A stretch of 64,000 nt of DNA, from positions 20,460,001 through 20,524,000 of the forward strand of contig JAKSXM010000014.1 in the NCBI GenBank assembly GCA_022575985.1, in the 5' to 3' direction. The notes beneath the pieces were generated by a model. The model ran no database searches. It was not told the origin of the DNA and saw only the letters and a program-made list of their open reading frames with translations. This document shows, one piece after another, positions 22,235-34,805 of this stretch. This stretch comes from Anagrus nilaparvatae. Its lineage: Eukaryota; Arthropoda; Insecta; Hymenoptera; Mymaridae. How positions within the stretch are numbered: the stretch's first letter is position 1; every line of letters starts with the position of its first letter. The position numbers and the translations under genes are program-made.

Positions 22235-23802
22235 ACCGGTGAAATTTCATAACCATTATGAAATTAAGACCTAATTTTTTTTTCAAAAATTTTTTTATCA
22301 AAAAATCTCAAACTACTTTTTTTTTTTTTTAATTTGGATGTAATACCTCATTTATTTCCACGAAAGTACCTATATTTGAAAGTACGATTTTTACTCGATA
22401 TCTCGAATCTGATAACTAATTTTTTGAAAATTTTTTTCTCAAAATTTTTTTCACAAAAAAATACAAAAAACACTAATTTTTTTTTTCTTTTTGGACGTAG
22501 TACCTAATTTATTTCTTTGAGATTACTAGTTTTAGAACTATGGTTTATAGCATTTTTTTGGACCTGATACCTAATTTTTTCAAAATTTTTTTCTCAAAAT
22601 TTTTGTTGCCAAAAAATACAAAAAATGCCAAAATTTTTTTTATTTTAGGACGTAATACTTAGTTTTTTTCTATGAAAGTACTAATATTTGAAAATTTTGC
22701 AATCGGTGGTATTTAACAACCATTATGGAATTAAGATCTAATTTTTTTTTCAAAAATTTTTTTATCAAAAAATCTCAAACTACTTTTTTTTTTTTTTAAT
22801 TTGGATGTAATACCTCATTTATTTCCACGAAAGTACCTATATTTGAAAGTACGATTTTTACTTGATATCTCGAATCTGATAACTAATTTTTTGAAAATTT
22901 TTTTCCCATAATTTTTTTCACCAAAAAATACAAAAAAAACTTAATTTTTTTTTATTTTTGGATGTAGTACCTAATTGATTTCTATGAGAGTGCTAATTTT
23001 AGAAATATCGTTTATAGTAATTTTTTGGACCTGAAACTTAATTTTTTCAAAATTTTTTTCTCAAAATTAAAAAAACAAAAAAATTAAAAAATCTGTAATA
23101 TTTTTTTTTTTTTTTAGTGTAATACTTCCTTTAATTCCATGAAAGTACTAATATTTGAAAATGTTGCAATCGGTGGTATTTAACCACCATTATGGAATTA
23201 AGATCTAATTTTTTTTCAAAAATTTTTTCATCAAAAAATCTCAAACTACTTTTTTTTTTTTTTTAATTTGGATGTAATACCTCATTTATTTCCATGAAAG
23301 TACTTATATTTGAAAGTACGATTTTTACTCGATATCTCAAATCTGATAATTAATTTTTTGAAAATTTTTTTCCCAAAATTTTTTTCACAAAAAAATACAA
23401 AGAATACCAAATTTTTTTTTGTTCGGACGTAGTACCTAATTAATTTCTATGAGAGTACTAGTTTTAGAAAGCTTATTTATAGTAATTTTTTGGATCTGAT
23501 ACCGAATTTTTTCAAAATTTTTTTCTCAATATTAATAAAACATAAAAATTAAAAAATCTGTAATATTGTTTTTTTTTTAAGTGTAATACCTAGTTTATTG
23601 AAAATTTTTTTCTAAAAATTTGTTAAATAAAAAACATTAAATCACAGAAACATTTTTTTTCTTTTAAAATACGGTATTTAACTTTTTTTTATGAAATACT
23701 GATATCTCAAATTATCATTTTTATTAGATAAAATAGACCATTATAAATATTTTGCTATTGTTAATGAGGAACCATAGTGCCAATCACTTGGCAGCGTTTT
23801 TT
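20155..23802. mobile_element. Giant 3.6 kb palindrome (family K) with ~466 bp higher-order repeats
   Basis: The left arm 20155-21896 and right arm 22082-23802 are reverse complements, from the outer aaaacgctgccaagtgattgg / ccaatcacttggcagcgtttt to the inner ggttcctctatgaggaacc / ggttcctcatagaggaacc. About 185 bp of unrelated sequence separates them. Each arm holds three tandem copies of a ~466 bp block: the landmark gatatcgag falls at about 20622, 21088 and 21555 on the left and is mirrored three times on the right. Each block is built of diverged ~155 bp sub-repeats. CA tracts of different length sit near the inner ends (21733-21778; mirror at about 22199-22224). No coding frame. The arms differ in tract length and at scattered bases, so this is not a simple assembly mirror. 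Confidence 0.8.
21733..21778 (+). repeat. (CA)n microsatellite in palindrome arm
   Basis: A pure run of about 23 CA units. The mirror tract in the other arm (about 22199-22224) has about 13 TG units, so the two tracts have changed length independently since the palindrome formed. Confidence 0.95.
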
Positions 23803-24333
23803 GAGTTGCTTCATGTTAGTAGTTTGGACATTAGTTAAGTTTAATTATTTACTTTAATAAACTGTACCATTTTTGTAATAAAACTTTTTTTATTAAAAAA
23901 TTACAATTTTTCATTTTTACATTTACAATTAATATCAGTTTGATTTTACTTTATTTGAACAAAGTAATTTATATTTAACAATTACAAATGCACAATTTTC
24001 TTGAAAGAGAATAAAACCAGTTATGTTTTCAAAATAATACCTTATACATTCCCACTGTTAGATATAAATAAAGTTTTAAAATGTAAATACTTATGTACAA
24101 ATTTTAAATATTCAATTATAATTTTGTTTATTATAATTAGAAAAAGGAATAAATTGATTGTGAATAATAAATTGATTTGTTTATTTTTCAAAATGAAATG
24201 ATTAAAAAAAAAATCTAAAAAATAAAATAATAGCACAATTTGTTGTTATTCACCAGAAACATGTAAATGAATTACTTTAAAACTATGTATAATATATATA
24301 TATCACGGAATTTAACAATTTAAATTTTATAGT
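23803..24333. other. Non-coding stretch downstream of cyclin K
   Basis: AT-rich sequence that should include the 3' untranslated region of the minus-strand cyclin K gene (stop at 24334). On the minus strand several AATAAA-like hexamers can be found here, too many in such AT-rich DNA to choose one. Confidence 0.5.
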
Positions 24334-26642
24334 CTATCTTCTTTGGTAAGGATGGAATGGTGGCTGTCCTGATATATTTGGAAGAGGTGGTCGAATTGGT
24401 CCAATAGAATTCATACTAATTGATGGTGGGACGTGATTTAATGGTGGTGGAGGTATTGCTACATTTGCTGGTGGAAAAACTGGCGGAAAAGTATTAGGTC
24501 CTTGTTGAAAATTAGCTATGTATGGAGGTGCATGAACAACCAATTCTTGTATTTTTGACATCTCAGAACCGTTACTAGGGGTACAACCATTTGAAGCCAC
24601 AGAATTAAGTTCAGTCTTTGGTAATTTTATGGGAGTTCCTAAGAAAATAATAAAATCGCAAAAATTAATTTTTAATTTATTCAATAAACTATTTGATGTC
24701 TTACCAGTTGGAGTGTTTAATGTAGAATCTGATGAGGGTGGAACCAAAGGCCGTAGTGATTCATTTGGTGTCAATGGTGGAGAATTTTCAGATTTAACTG
24801 TATTTGCTTGAGAATATAAATCTAATACTTGATGACATATATCTAAAAAATTTTAGAATTATTTTAGAAAAAAAATTGAATAATTTATGTATTTTTTTAA
24901 TAGTATGTGCATGGGTAAAAATTATATAATGTGGAATTGATAAACTTTGTTGTATTTTAATGTAGCACTAACTCCTAGAAAAACATAGTTAAGGGTTAGG
25001 TATATTCTAATCTACAAAAAAATTGGTTGGGAAATATACTATTCCAAAATTATGAAAATCGTATATGCTTTCAAAAAAGGACCTACACTATAAAAAAATG
25101 TTGCTTAAAAATTTAATATTTAATATTGAACAACGTGAATAGCTATATGAATAATATATTTTAACAGTGTGTAAAATATTACCCAAAAAATTTTAAAATC
25201 AAACTTTATTTTGTATATTATTTTCATAGCTGACAAAAATTTTTAAATTCAATTTTTATAAGCTTTGTATTACCTTCTAACAGATCCATGGTAACATCTT
25301 CTACAAACATATCCCACCATCGTAAATGTTTAGAGTTTCTACCAATCCAATCTACTACTTCAAATTTACTTAATTTACCTGCTAAATACATTAAGGCTAC
25401 AGCAATAATTTCAGGCTCCCATTGAAGTGATAAAGTTGTGCATAAGCTAGAAAATTTTTTATTAAATAAATGTAATGTGTAATAATTTTGGTTAAAACTT
25501 TATAATAAAAATTTTTTACCTATCATTAACAAATGTCCAAGCCATTTGAACCATTTTTTGTAGCTTACCTTTATCACCTATAAGATCGATAAAAATTTTT
25601 ATTGTAAAATATTGTAATCATAAATTATTAATCAAATACAGAAAAATTTTAATTCCTGCTTCAAGGTGCTTAGTGCATTTGCTAAGATGCAAATTCCTTG
25701 TGATATTATTAATAATTTTAAATTTTATAATTTCATAAAATCTTTCAAATTGCAGCGCATTTTTAATTTTATACACTTATAGGAATTAAAAATAATATCA
25801 CAATAAGAATAAGAGAATAATATCCATCAACATATAATGGGCAACAATGACAGCATGAAAACATTAAAGTAATCATTATTACCACCCACAATAAGTAAAA
25901 TATACTTATACAGTACATGCAATAACAATTAGGAATTTGTTCATCAAAAAGAAATTTTTCATAATTTATATAAATGGTCCGTATATTAAAGGATGAGTAG
26001 ATTAATTAGAAAACTATGTCCCCTATTCTTTCATGATATATTATTTAAACTATCGCTAATAGCATGAGATAAATTATTTAAATATCTTTATAGTATTCAA
26101 ATTATTTCATGAACAACTGGTACCTTTTAGACACTTGGCATATTTCAATAAAAAACTGTATGGATGTTCAACTTGTAAATCAAACTTGATAGTTTGTAAA
26201 AGTATCCTTTCCAGAGTCATAACTTCTTCTTTAGGATCTTCACCAAAAGTTGCAAATTTTTCATCCGAAAGTAGTGTTTTAGCAATTTTTATAATGTCCT
26301 TACATTTCTTTGGTGTTTCTTCAACTTTACCAGCCAAAAATAAACAGCAGCATGCTGTTACCTAAAAGAAATTTGAATACTAATATTTTTATAATTTGCA
26401 TTAAAAAAACAATTTATTCTTACATATCGTGGAAAAGATTTAAAAGATAGAAACATATAAAATCTGTGAAAATAGACTACACCCGTTGCCATGGTGTTAT
26501 ATCCAAGATCCATTTTACTTCCTACATCGATAATAAAACGAGCTCCTTCTTTACGATAACGACATTCTGTGTCATAATCAATTCCATCTAAACTAGAAGG
26601 AGTGTTTCTAAGTTCCTTTTTTTCATAATACCAACAAGGCAT
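24334..26642 (-). CDS. CycK: Cyclin K
   Basis: Regulatory subunit of CDK12 and CDK13, which phosphorylate the RNA polymerase II C-terminal domain in the nucleus. Six coding exons join in frame (376 aa): 26642-26424, 26361-26124, 25577-25520, 25446-25274, 24842-24705, 24638-24334, all with GT-AG introns. The N-terminus shows [20 protein letters not shown] and a [13 protein letters not shown] start of the cyclin fold. The first cyclin box has [14 protein letters not shown] and [19 protein letters not shown]; the second has [14 protein letters not shown] and the [12 protein letters not shown] helix. A Pro-rich tail follows, shorter than in the ~580 aa human protein. The ATG lies 12 bases inside its exon after a TTTTAG acceptor, so a further upstream exon may add N-terminal residues. 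This is the first of three minus-strand genes in a row. Confidence 0.93.
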
Positions 26643-26654
26643 TTTTGATACAGG

Positions 26655-27736
26655 CTAAAATAAATTAAATTGTATTATTAAATAAATTGTTGCATTCATT
26701 GTTTTCCTTTATTTAAATAAACTAAATACTTTATTATTGTTCGTGTAAATCATGAGTTAATTTTTAAAAAAACATATATTTCAAGTCACTTAAATTCACA
26801 TATTTCTAATTTTATAAACTTTTAAAACGAAATTATAAAATTACAAATTAGGTTAGGTTTACACTTGAATTTTATTCTTTTTTCACAGAATATTACTTTT
26901 TTACGAACAGATTATTCACAAGTCACAAATTCACAAGAGTATCAAATATAATAAAACTGTCTTCATTAAATTAATAAATAAATAAAAATCTATAAAATAA
27001 TAATATTTGCAAACAGTCAAGCTGTATTTTATAATATGCTGTGCTGCAAAGCAGATCAGTGGCATATGTATAAAGTTCCTATGTTGTCACGTTTATCTTT
27101 ATATAAAAGTATATCACGTGGTACGTTGATAAAATATTGTTTATTAAAAATTTTAATTTTAATAAAAAATAAATATTTTATAATATAAATAAAAATATAA
27201 ATCATATACATAAATAAAACAATTACACAATTCAAACAAAAATAGGATATAGGTACTACACTTAACATGGAAACAGTTGTTACTCGAGTCAAGCAAATAA
27301 ATTTGAATGCTTCATTCAATTTTAAATATATAAAAATATAAAAATATTTTGTTACTTTATAATTATATTTATTTGCATTATATACATTTTGCATACACAT
27401 AAATCGTATATATATTTCTTTTTTTTTTTTTTAAAGAAACTTAATTCATTGTTCTGAAACAAAAATACATACTTTCTTTCTATTTCTTATTATTTACATG
27501 AAATATAAAAAAATAAAGAAGGAAATTAATTTTTATTAACTTTTCATTCAAAATATAAAAAAAATTAATTAAAGTTTCTTATGCTAATAATTTGAACCTT
27601 ATTTTAGCCGATAAGTTAAAAATATAAATTTAATTCATTAATCTTAAACAACCTTCTTAAACTAATACTATTAAAGTAAATTTTAATGGTGCCTGAATTT
27701 TTTTTTTTATATTAATTAAATACTTATTAATCATTA
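26655..27736. other. Intergenic region between cyclin K and PSMG1-like gene
   Basis: AT-rich. It should contain the leader exon and promoter of cyclin K and the 3' end of the PSMG1-like gene. The minus-strand frame at 27056-27400 is hydrophobic and AT-driven, with no splice or family support, and I do not call it. Confidence 0.5.
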
Positions 27737-28931
27737 TTACATATACAAATTTCCTTTATTGAAAAAGCTTGAGTTTGCAGATGTGTAACTTGGCAAAGAC
27801 TTCTGCAAAATACCTGAAAATAGTTGAGTAAGAGGAGCAGAATTCATTGAGTCTAACATAAAGGTATCAGTGAAAACTATGTACAAAGTACAATCCATAT
27901 TTGTTAATTCTGCATATGTTAAAACTAAACCAGAAACAAAATGAAAAAATTAAACTTAACATCAAATTAATAAAAAATTGAAATAATTACCTCCTGCATT
28001 AACTCCATTAACTATATTAGGTTGATTTAATGTAGGTACTTTTATATTATAATTTGTTGCTTTTGAAGAATGCAAAGATCTAAGCAATGATGCTTTATCA
28101 CTATTTTCTGAACTTTTAAAATGCGATATGTGATCATTTGTTAATAATAAAATTTTATTAGACTTGAGCAATATTGGTATAATCTAGAAATTATACAAAA
28201 AAAAATTATTTAATATTTTAAAATTCACTGTCTTAAAATGGATTTTGAAAAATACCTGTTCCGTGAACTCTCCAGCTTGAGTTAGATTTAGTTTTGTGTT
28301 AACAATTAAAATACAAAAATCATTTGTTTTATAAAGTTTTGAAGTATTTTCTCCTGTATTATAACTTATATTGCAAATTTCTATCGCTTTATCTAAGAAG
28401 CTAAATTTTACAAATTCTATAAAAATTTCAAGTAAAAATAAATTAAAACTTAATGACGAGTATAAACTATGAAATGCTGTAAATTTAATATTACCTACAA
28501 CCATTTCTCCTTCAACGATTAATAAGTCACCAATACTAGCTGGCTCTGATATTAACCATTTTATTGAAAATTCTCTGCAAATAAAAATATCAACAAATCA
28601 ATAGATATTGTTTATCATTCTGTTCGAAATAGCAAACATGAGTTTAAAAAATTCATAAAGCCAAATATTCGACATTTAAACTAATTTAAAAAAATAAATT
28701 TAGTTTTTATTTTAAATCAAGCTAAATGATAAAGGTTTAAAAAAAAAATAAAAGTTTAGTAAGTTGTTGATAAATGTTTAGTTTTTTTAAAATCTGAAAT
28801 TTTTTTAGGTTAAACTAATTTTATTACTTATTTTCTTGCTGATTGTTATCAAAATCTGTATCTTCATCATCGTCATCCAGCCAAAAAGCTCTAGAACTTG
28901 GATGTACAACTTCTCCGAAAAAACTTGCCAT
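27737..28931 (-). CDS. PSMG1: Proteasome assembly chaperone 1-like protein
   Basis: PSMG1 (PAC1) pairs with PSMG2 to guide assembly of the 20S proteasome alpha ring in the cytosol. Five exons join in one frame (236 aa): 28931-28828, 28574-28495, 28416-28256, 28183-27991, 27909-27737. The start reads MASFFGEVVHPSSRAFWLDD followed by an acidic run, like the MAxxFGEVV-plus-acidic start of vertebrate PSMG1. The segment LRSLHSSKATNYNIKVPTLN, followed by QPNIVNG, matches the family's LRAL..-LEQPNIV region. The C-terminal part has LYIVFTDTFMLDS, like the ILYLCYTDVMKLD strand. It is about 50 residues shorter than the human protein. The match rests on three short conserved blocks, so orthology is likely but should be confirmed. 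The neighbouring minus-strand genes are cyclin K (3') and LBR (5'). Confidence 0.8.
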
Positions 28932-29728
28932 TTCAAGAAAAAAGAAATTATTTAAATTTAATTTTATAGTTACAGGCACTCGTAAAATTGTAATTCGTAT
29001 TCACGACATTCACGTAAACAGCAAAGTTTATCTGGTTTAGGTTATGTTTATAGCAAAAAAACTAAGTAGTAAGTTTGCTCACTCACAGTCACACTCACAC
29101 TAACTCGCAAAAATAAAAAATAAATTATTATATGCCAATAAACTCTAAATTTTTTATATTTAAATTGGTTTATTAATCAGATACAATGGCACAAATAAAT
29201 TGAATAATTTTTTTATTAAGTAAGATTGCATAAAAAATCTACAAAATTTATTAAAATCATCTAATTTGTCATCACTTTTACATCATAATATACATTATTA
29301 TCATATAAAAAAGTATAAAATTCCTTATTTCTATTTATATTAATACAAAATTGTCATGATTAATGCATATTTTAAAACTTATATTCCTATCAATTTTTAT
29401 TTTAAACATTCTTCTTTTACATAAAAAAAATCAAATTTGACGAGATCCAATATCTGAATGAGCTTTATATTTATTTTCTACAACTCATTCTATATTTTTA
29501 CACATAGTTAAACACGACCCGTCATAGTTCACTCACTAAGGCCGCTCAAAGTGTTTCACTCGCATTTTAGGCACTTTAATAAAAGTGCATTTTTTAAAAA
29601 TTTATCATAATACTATTTTAATATACAATTATTATTACACTTAATATAAAATTTTTTTCTTTATTCTATGCAGCATTAAATACTATACATTAAATGTGCA
29701 TTAAAGTTCATTATTTGATTTAATTTAT
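28932..29728. other. Intergenic region between PSMG1-like gene and LBR
   Basis: AT-rich, about 0.8 kb. It holds the PSMG1-like promoter and LBR 3' untranslated region. A short stretch at 29070-29105 (gctcactcacagtcacactc) and another at 29525-29570 are richer in C but not identifiable. Confidence 0.5.
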
Positions 29729-32100
29729 TTAAAACACCCATTTACATAGAATATACTTTACTCGTGAACAATACTCGGTCCATGCATATCCATATCTTTG
29801 TTGACATCTTTTATTATCTCTCGATGCTCGATGCACTAAGGTAATTGTTACTTGAATAGCAACTATACATGGTAAGATGTCTAAGAGTATGCATAAGGTA
29901 GCAACTGACCAATGCATAATTATATCTCCAAGATAATTTGGATGCCTTATTGTTCCCCACCAACCTGAAGCTATTAATTTTTTACCTCGATTAGTAGGTA
30001 TTGTTTCCAAATCTAAAATAAAAAAATATTTAGTTTATAGTTTGATATTTGATTTTTTTTTGTCATAAATACTAACGAGCTAAAGATGGTGCAAATGGAT
30101 TATTTCTGAACTTGTCTTTTTCACTATTACTTAAACGGTAAATTATATAACCGCAAATGAAACATAGTACGGCTGCTACTAACAAATATACCGAATGATA
30201 AACTCTGCAAAATTAAAAAAAAAATTAATTTATTATAAACTGATTACAGTATCATATATATACCTGTGTAAGAATAAATATCTTGTTAGCAAAGTACTGA
30301 AGTATGGATACATTAAATATCCAGTTGTAAGCATATAGCCTGTTCCTTCATAAGTGATTTCAAAAGAACTCAAGAAAGATCCTTCAAAAAGTAAGGAGTC
30401 CAAACAGTAAAATATTTGCAAAGATGCTGCCACGAACGCTGGTAATAATGCGTTATTTAAATTCAAAGGTTCGGGTCCTTTTATTATTTTTACAATAATT
30501 GCTAAATTTATTATAATTGTAGCTATCATTGCAAAGCGAAATAATGTTATTTTTATGTCTAAGGGACCAATCCTTGGATTTACTTCTCTACCTTGCCAAA
30601 AATTGAATATTTTACTATTAGTTGTACCATAAATGTTAAGGGTTGATACTGGGGCTCTTCCTCCTTTGATATATAATACAATGGCCAATAAGAGCCCGTA
30701 AAGGTATCCAATGGTAGTCAAAGGTAGAGAGTTTTTAATTAAGAATCCAGCAATATCATACTTGTAATACACAGCAGCACCAAAGGCTATTATTGTCAAA
30801 ATTAAAGTCCAAATACCTATTTAAAATAAATAATTTATAACGAAATTTTTATCTATAAAAAAAATTAATTATAAAAATTTTTACCGTTGATCCGATAGTG
30901 CAATCTTCCTACTCGACTTCTTTGACCTTCAGCTCGCCTACCAATTGGTAAGGCAGATATGATAGCAATGAAGCCTAAGAATCCAGTTATTAAAAAGAAT
31001 GCATCAAGGTTTAAGAATAGTCTCCATTCTTTGTAATGAGGAATCTTAAATGATTTGGTGGTGCAGTGATCATTTGAGCATGCCAATTGGAAAAATAATG
31101 ATGATGCTGGCATAAATAATATTAATAATAAAGATCCAAGCCATCCTCCCCATTCTTGAGGTTTATTCAAAATAATTTTTGTTTTCTGTTTTTTATCTTT
31201 AGTCTCAATGATTTCAACTTCTTCAATATCTGAATCGTATTGGGCTCCCTTAAACATGTCCTTTAAAATATTGTTAAAATTTGATTTAATTTATTTTAAA
31301 AAAAATAAATAAATATAATAAAAAAAGTAGTTTTTACTTGTTCTTGAATGGATGAACCTCTTTCTTTGTCAGTTGATGGACGCCCATATTGATTTTTTCT
31401 ATCTACTGGTAAAGAAACTGCTCTATCTTGGTTAGCTTTTGCAGTCATTACACGAATAGAACGTCGTGTAACTGGACGACTTTCTCTAAGTCGTGAATAT
31501 CCTGGTTCCACAAAGTCATCATGTGTACTTTCAGATTCTTCTGTTCGGTCAGTATCACTCGAAGTATCTATTAATTCACATATAAATTACCATATAATTA
31601 ACTTGAAAACGAAATTTTAAAATTATGTTAGAGTAAAACTATTTTTGTAAAAACCTTTTGATAATTCTAATCTTGCAATAGAGATTTTTGCTTGTTTTGC
31701 ACTTCTTACAGGTAATTTTCTAGACTGAGAAGCAGTAGTTTGACGAGCCGGCGATTTTCGAGTTGGTGATTTTCGAGCTGGTGATTTGCGAGCTGGAGAG
31801 CGTCTACTTGGGGATTTTCTAGATGGGCTTCTACTTTTTCCTTGTCTCTTTGTTGTACTTCTGGAGCTTCTATTAACCTACAAGTATATAATTTTTAAAA
31901 ACAAATAAATCAAGTATACATAAAATTATTTGAGATAAATAACAAATTTTTACTTTAATATCTCCTTCTCCTATGGTACGCTCGGCTCCATTCTTAAATT
32001 TTACTACATATTTTGAGCCCTTAACTCCAACAACTTTTGCCTTTTCATAATCATCAGATCCTGATGATTTTGCTAATACTTGTTCGCCCTCCAAATACAT
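29729..32100 (-). CDS. LBR: Lamin B receptor
   Basis: Inner nuclear membrane protein that binds lamin B and heterochromatin. Seven coding exons join in frame (646 aa; human about 615): 32100-31954, 31877-31655, 31567-31338, 31260-30885, 30816-30264, 30204-30077, 30012-29729. Residues 1-49 form a Tudor fold (EGEQVLAKSSGSDDYEKAKV, then YVVKFKNGAERTIGE). Next comes an Arg/Ser-Pro-Lys repeat linker with tandem SPARKSPARKSPTRKSPAR units, then an acidic-basic stretch. From about residue 200 a multipass ERG4/ERG24 sterol C14-reductase domain follows, including NFWQGREVNPRIG and, near the end, SGWWGTIRHPNYLGD and YGYAWTEYC. The ATG follows a TTGCAG acceptor by four bases, implying an untranslated first exon. 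The reductase fold is complete here, but insects do not make sterols de novo, so activity is uncertain. Confidence 0.95.
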
Positions 32101-33187
32101 TTTACTGCAATAAAAAAAAAAAAATACACAAATTGCTCTTATAAATATACAATAAAAAACTAATTTTAACGAAAAATTCTTAATTAGCACAAAACATTTG
32201 GATTAAGAAATCCAAGAAGTTTAATTGATACGTGGCTCCGAAATTCCATATGAGAAAATTACAGTCTTAATATTTTCATAAATAACATTTGCAGAAGTAA
32301 TATTTTTATGTAACTTAACACAAATAACGATATTAAAATTATTATAAATTAAAATTTCATTCATAATTTACCATTTATAAATTTAGTTGTCCAGTAAATA
32401 TAATCATTTACAATGTTTGTTTACAGAATTTCCTGCTTATGCGCGAAAAGAAGATTTGCGGGGGTTAACGCGCGGCTTTTTCAATATTTCGAGCGGGAGA
32501 AGCATATTTTGCACTGTGTAATGTGTAATGTGTTTTTCAAGTTTATATATAAATGTGGAGATCCACGTATGATATTTTCAGAACACGATCCCTTAAACAA
32601 GATATTAACTTACCGTTATGTGAATGTGTTGATATGGATTTTTTTAATACCAATTTATTGGTATCTTTCTAAATAAACGGGCACTCAATATTAATAAAAT
32701 ACTAAATATTTAAATAAAAATTTATGTTAAAATTTATTTTTACACAATTCTGCATAACGTAAATTATACTACTAGTATTTGTACTTTATAGTAGATAGTA
32801 ATTACTACAAAAGCACGTTATACAACACTGACGCTAACCTACTACTTTTCAATATGGTGTTCATAAATGCATCAATGGAAGACCACGCGTTTCCCGCCTC
32901 GCGTCAATTTTTCGCCATTACGCGTTCTAAAAAACTTCAGTGTACTATATGCTATATCGCAAATACTATTGTCCCCCCAATGTTCGTTCCGGTACACTGA
33001 AAGTGACGCTTCTTTCATATCTTTCTGTCCTTGTCCATTCCCTTACCCTTTAAGCCTTTTTTCTTTCTCAGTTGTAAAATTTTTTCGAAATTTGCCGAAA
33101 TTAATTTATTTGATGTAACTTCCGTTTCTGACGGTTTGAATTTTTTTTTACTTGAAATAATTTCAGATAATGATCGATAAGACAGTC

Positions 33188-33463
33188 ACACAGACAGAAT
33201 GAAACGTTTCTGAAACATTTCCGAAACGTATCACAAACGTTTCAAGTTGTTTACTTTTCCAAAATGTTGTCTTTTTTCATTTTTTGCATTTTTTGCTTTT
33301 TTTTGCAATTTTAAACAAAAAGCATTTTTCGTAAAAAAAACTAAACAAATTTTGAAAAGGTAAACAACTTGAAACAATTCTGGAACGTTTTTTAAGGTAC
33401 ACAATAGAAACATTTATGATATGTTTCGGAAATGTTTTAGAAACGTTTCGTGAATCTGTGAAC
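33188..33463. repeat. Fold-back repeat with AAACGTTTC motifs
   Basis: The left arm begins cacagacagaatgaaacgtt and contains aaacatttccgaaacgtatc. The right arm is its reverse complement, ending with gaaacgtttcgtgaatctgtg. The inner blocks gtttcaagttgtttac and gtaaacaacttgaaac also pair. It is a small non-autonomous element with no coding content. Confidence 0.65.
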
Positions 33464-34375
33464 TTGATTTTTTCTTGATAACTTTTTAATTTTTTTTTAA
33501 CAAACTTATACCTATATATACTTATACAACATAAAACGCGCACGATACAAACAATTTTTTCACCTTACTTACCCAACCCTTTATATATATAATAAGGTAC
33601 CACGTTAATATCATTCAAGTATATAATTATCAAAATATTTACTACACATTATAGTATACACGTTGCGTTGTTTCAAAAAATATATTCCTTACTCTATAAA
33701 ACAACTTTTCATTACACGCTGCAAAAAAGATCTACTTTGTTACTTTCGGGCGATCTTTTTTTCGCTTTTAATGAAAAACTATCTGTTGAACACGGGAAAA
33801 AATGTAGGAAATTTTACTTTCAATGCTGTCTGCACTCGTTCGCTACGCTCACTCGTGCATACAACTGCCTTGAAAGCCAAATCCTATTTTTTTCCCTTGT
33901 TGAACAAATAGATATTTTATGTTTAAATTTCTTTTTCTATGAGCTCATACCAAATTTTGGTGCCTTTAATATACATTTTTCAATTTTCATGCCTCATTTG
34001 CCCTAATATACAATTACTTTCCACCCACTAGGCGTTAAAAAATAAAAAAGAATGTCCGAAATCGCTGATTACCAATTATATAGATAATAATTTACGGTTT
34101 ATTAAAATTTTTCATTAAAATATATAGAAATAAATTTGATGGCCAAAACATTCTTTTGCTTTAAATTTAAAGTTTTATATAGTAAGATTCATTATAGTAA
34201 TAGTTATAATATTGTAATTTTTTTGTAAAATTGTTAATTTTTAATAAATTTTTAGCCTGCCGAGGTTGGTGGTATATACCAACGAAACGTTGCGCTAATA
34301 GTCAAGGCGTCTATGAAAAAAAAGGTCAAAGCTGAAATTTATACGAAAGTGGATGAATTTAGCTGAAACCTAGTA

Positions 34376-34805
34376 GAATCTTCTCAGGAAGACCTAAGAA
34401 AAAAGTCTCGAAAAAAAAATTCCTGATTTTAAATAGGGCAAAAAACATTGACCCAAAACAATTAAAAATAACCTATTTTGCAATTTTTAAGTGATCCGCT
34501 AAAACTAAATCTGGTCAAAAACCAAGTTACAGGGGTGTAATACCCTTATTTTCACCCTTTCTCCAACTAAAAAATCAGATTTTAAGAAATATTAAATTTT
34601 AAGGGTTGAAAGAGTGAAAATAAGGATGATACACCCCTCTAAATTGTTTTCTGACGTCAAATTCGGATTTAGCGGCCAATGATATCTACAGGTTAGAATT
34701 TTTTGGGTCAATGGGGGGAGGGGAATTGAGGGTGTTTTTCGCCCCATTTAAAAACCAGGAATTTTTTTTTCGAGACTTGTTTCTTAGGTCTTCCTGGGAA
34801 GATTC
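34376..34805. repeat. Fold-back repeat, 430 bp
   Basis: It starts gaatcttctcaggaagacct and ends aggtcttcctgggaagattc. Pairing continues inward through gtctcgaaaaaaaaattcctg and its complement, and again at caggggtgtaatacccttat against ataaggatgatacacccct. Non-coding. Confidence 0.7.

Noticed and set aside
21656..22301. Paired ORFs rich in Thr-His repeats
   Set aside because: Translations of the CA/TG microsatellites in the palindrome arms.
15404..23802. Clustered direct and inverted repeats considered as a CRISPR-like array
   Set aside because: Repeat units are long, degenerate, AT-rich and palindromic at transposon scale; there are no regular spacers and no cas genes, and the genome is eukaryotic.
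24001..24236. Overlapping small hydrophobic ORFs
   Set aside because: AT-driven frames in the 3' region of cyclin K, without any protein signature.
33663..34006. Two overlapping ORFs containing an actcgttcgctacgctcact stretch
   Set aside because: Biased residue content, no homology signal, and the GC-rich stretch looks like repeat sequence.
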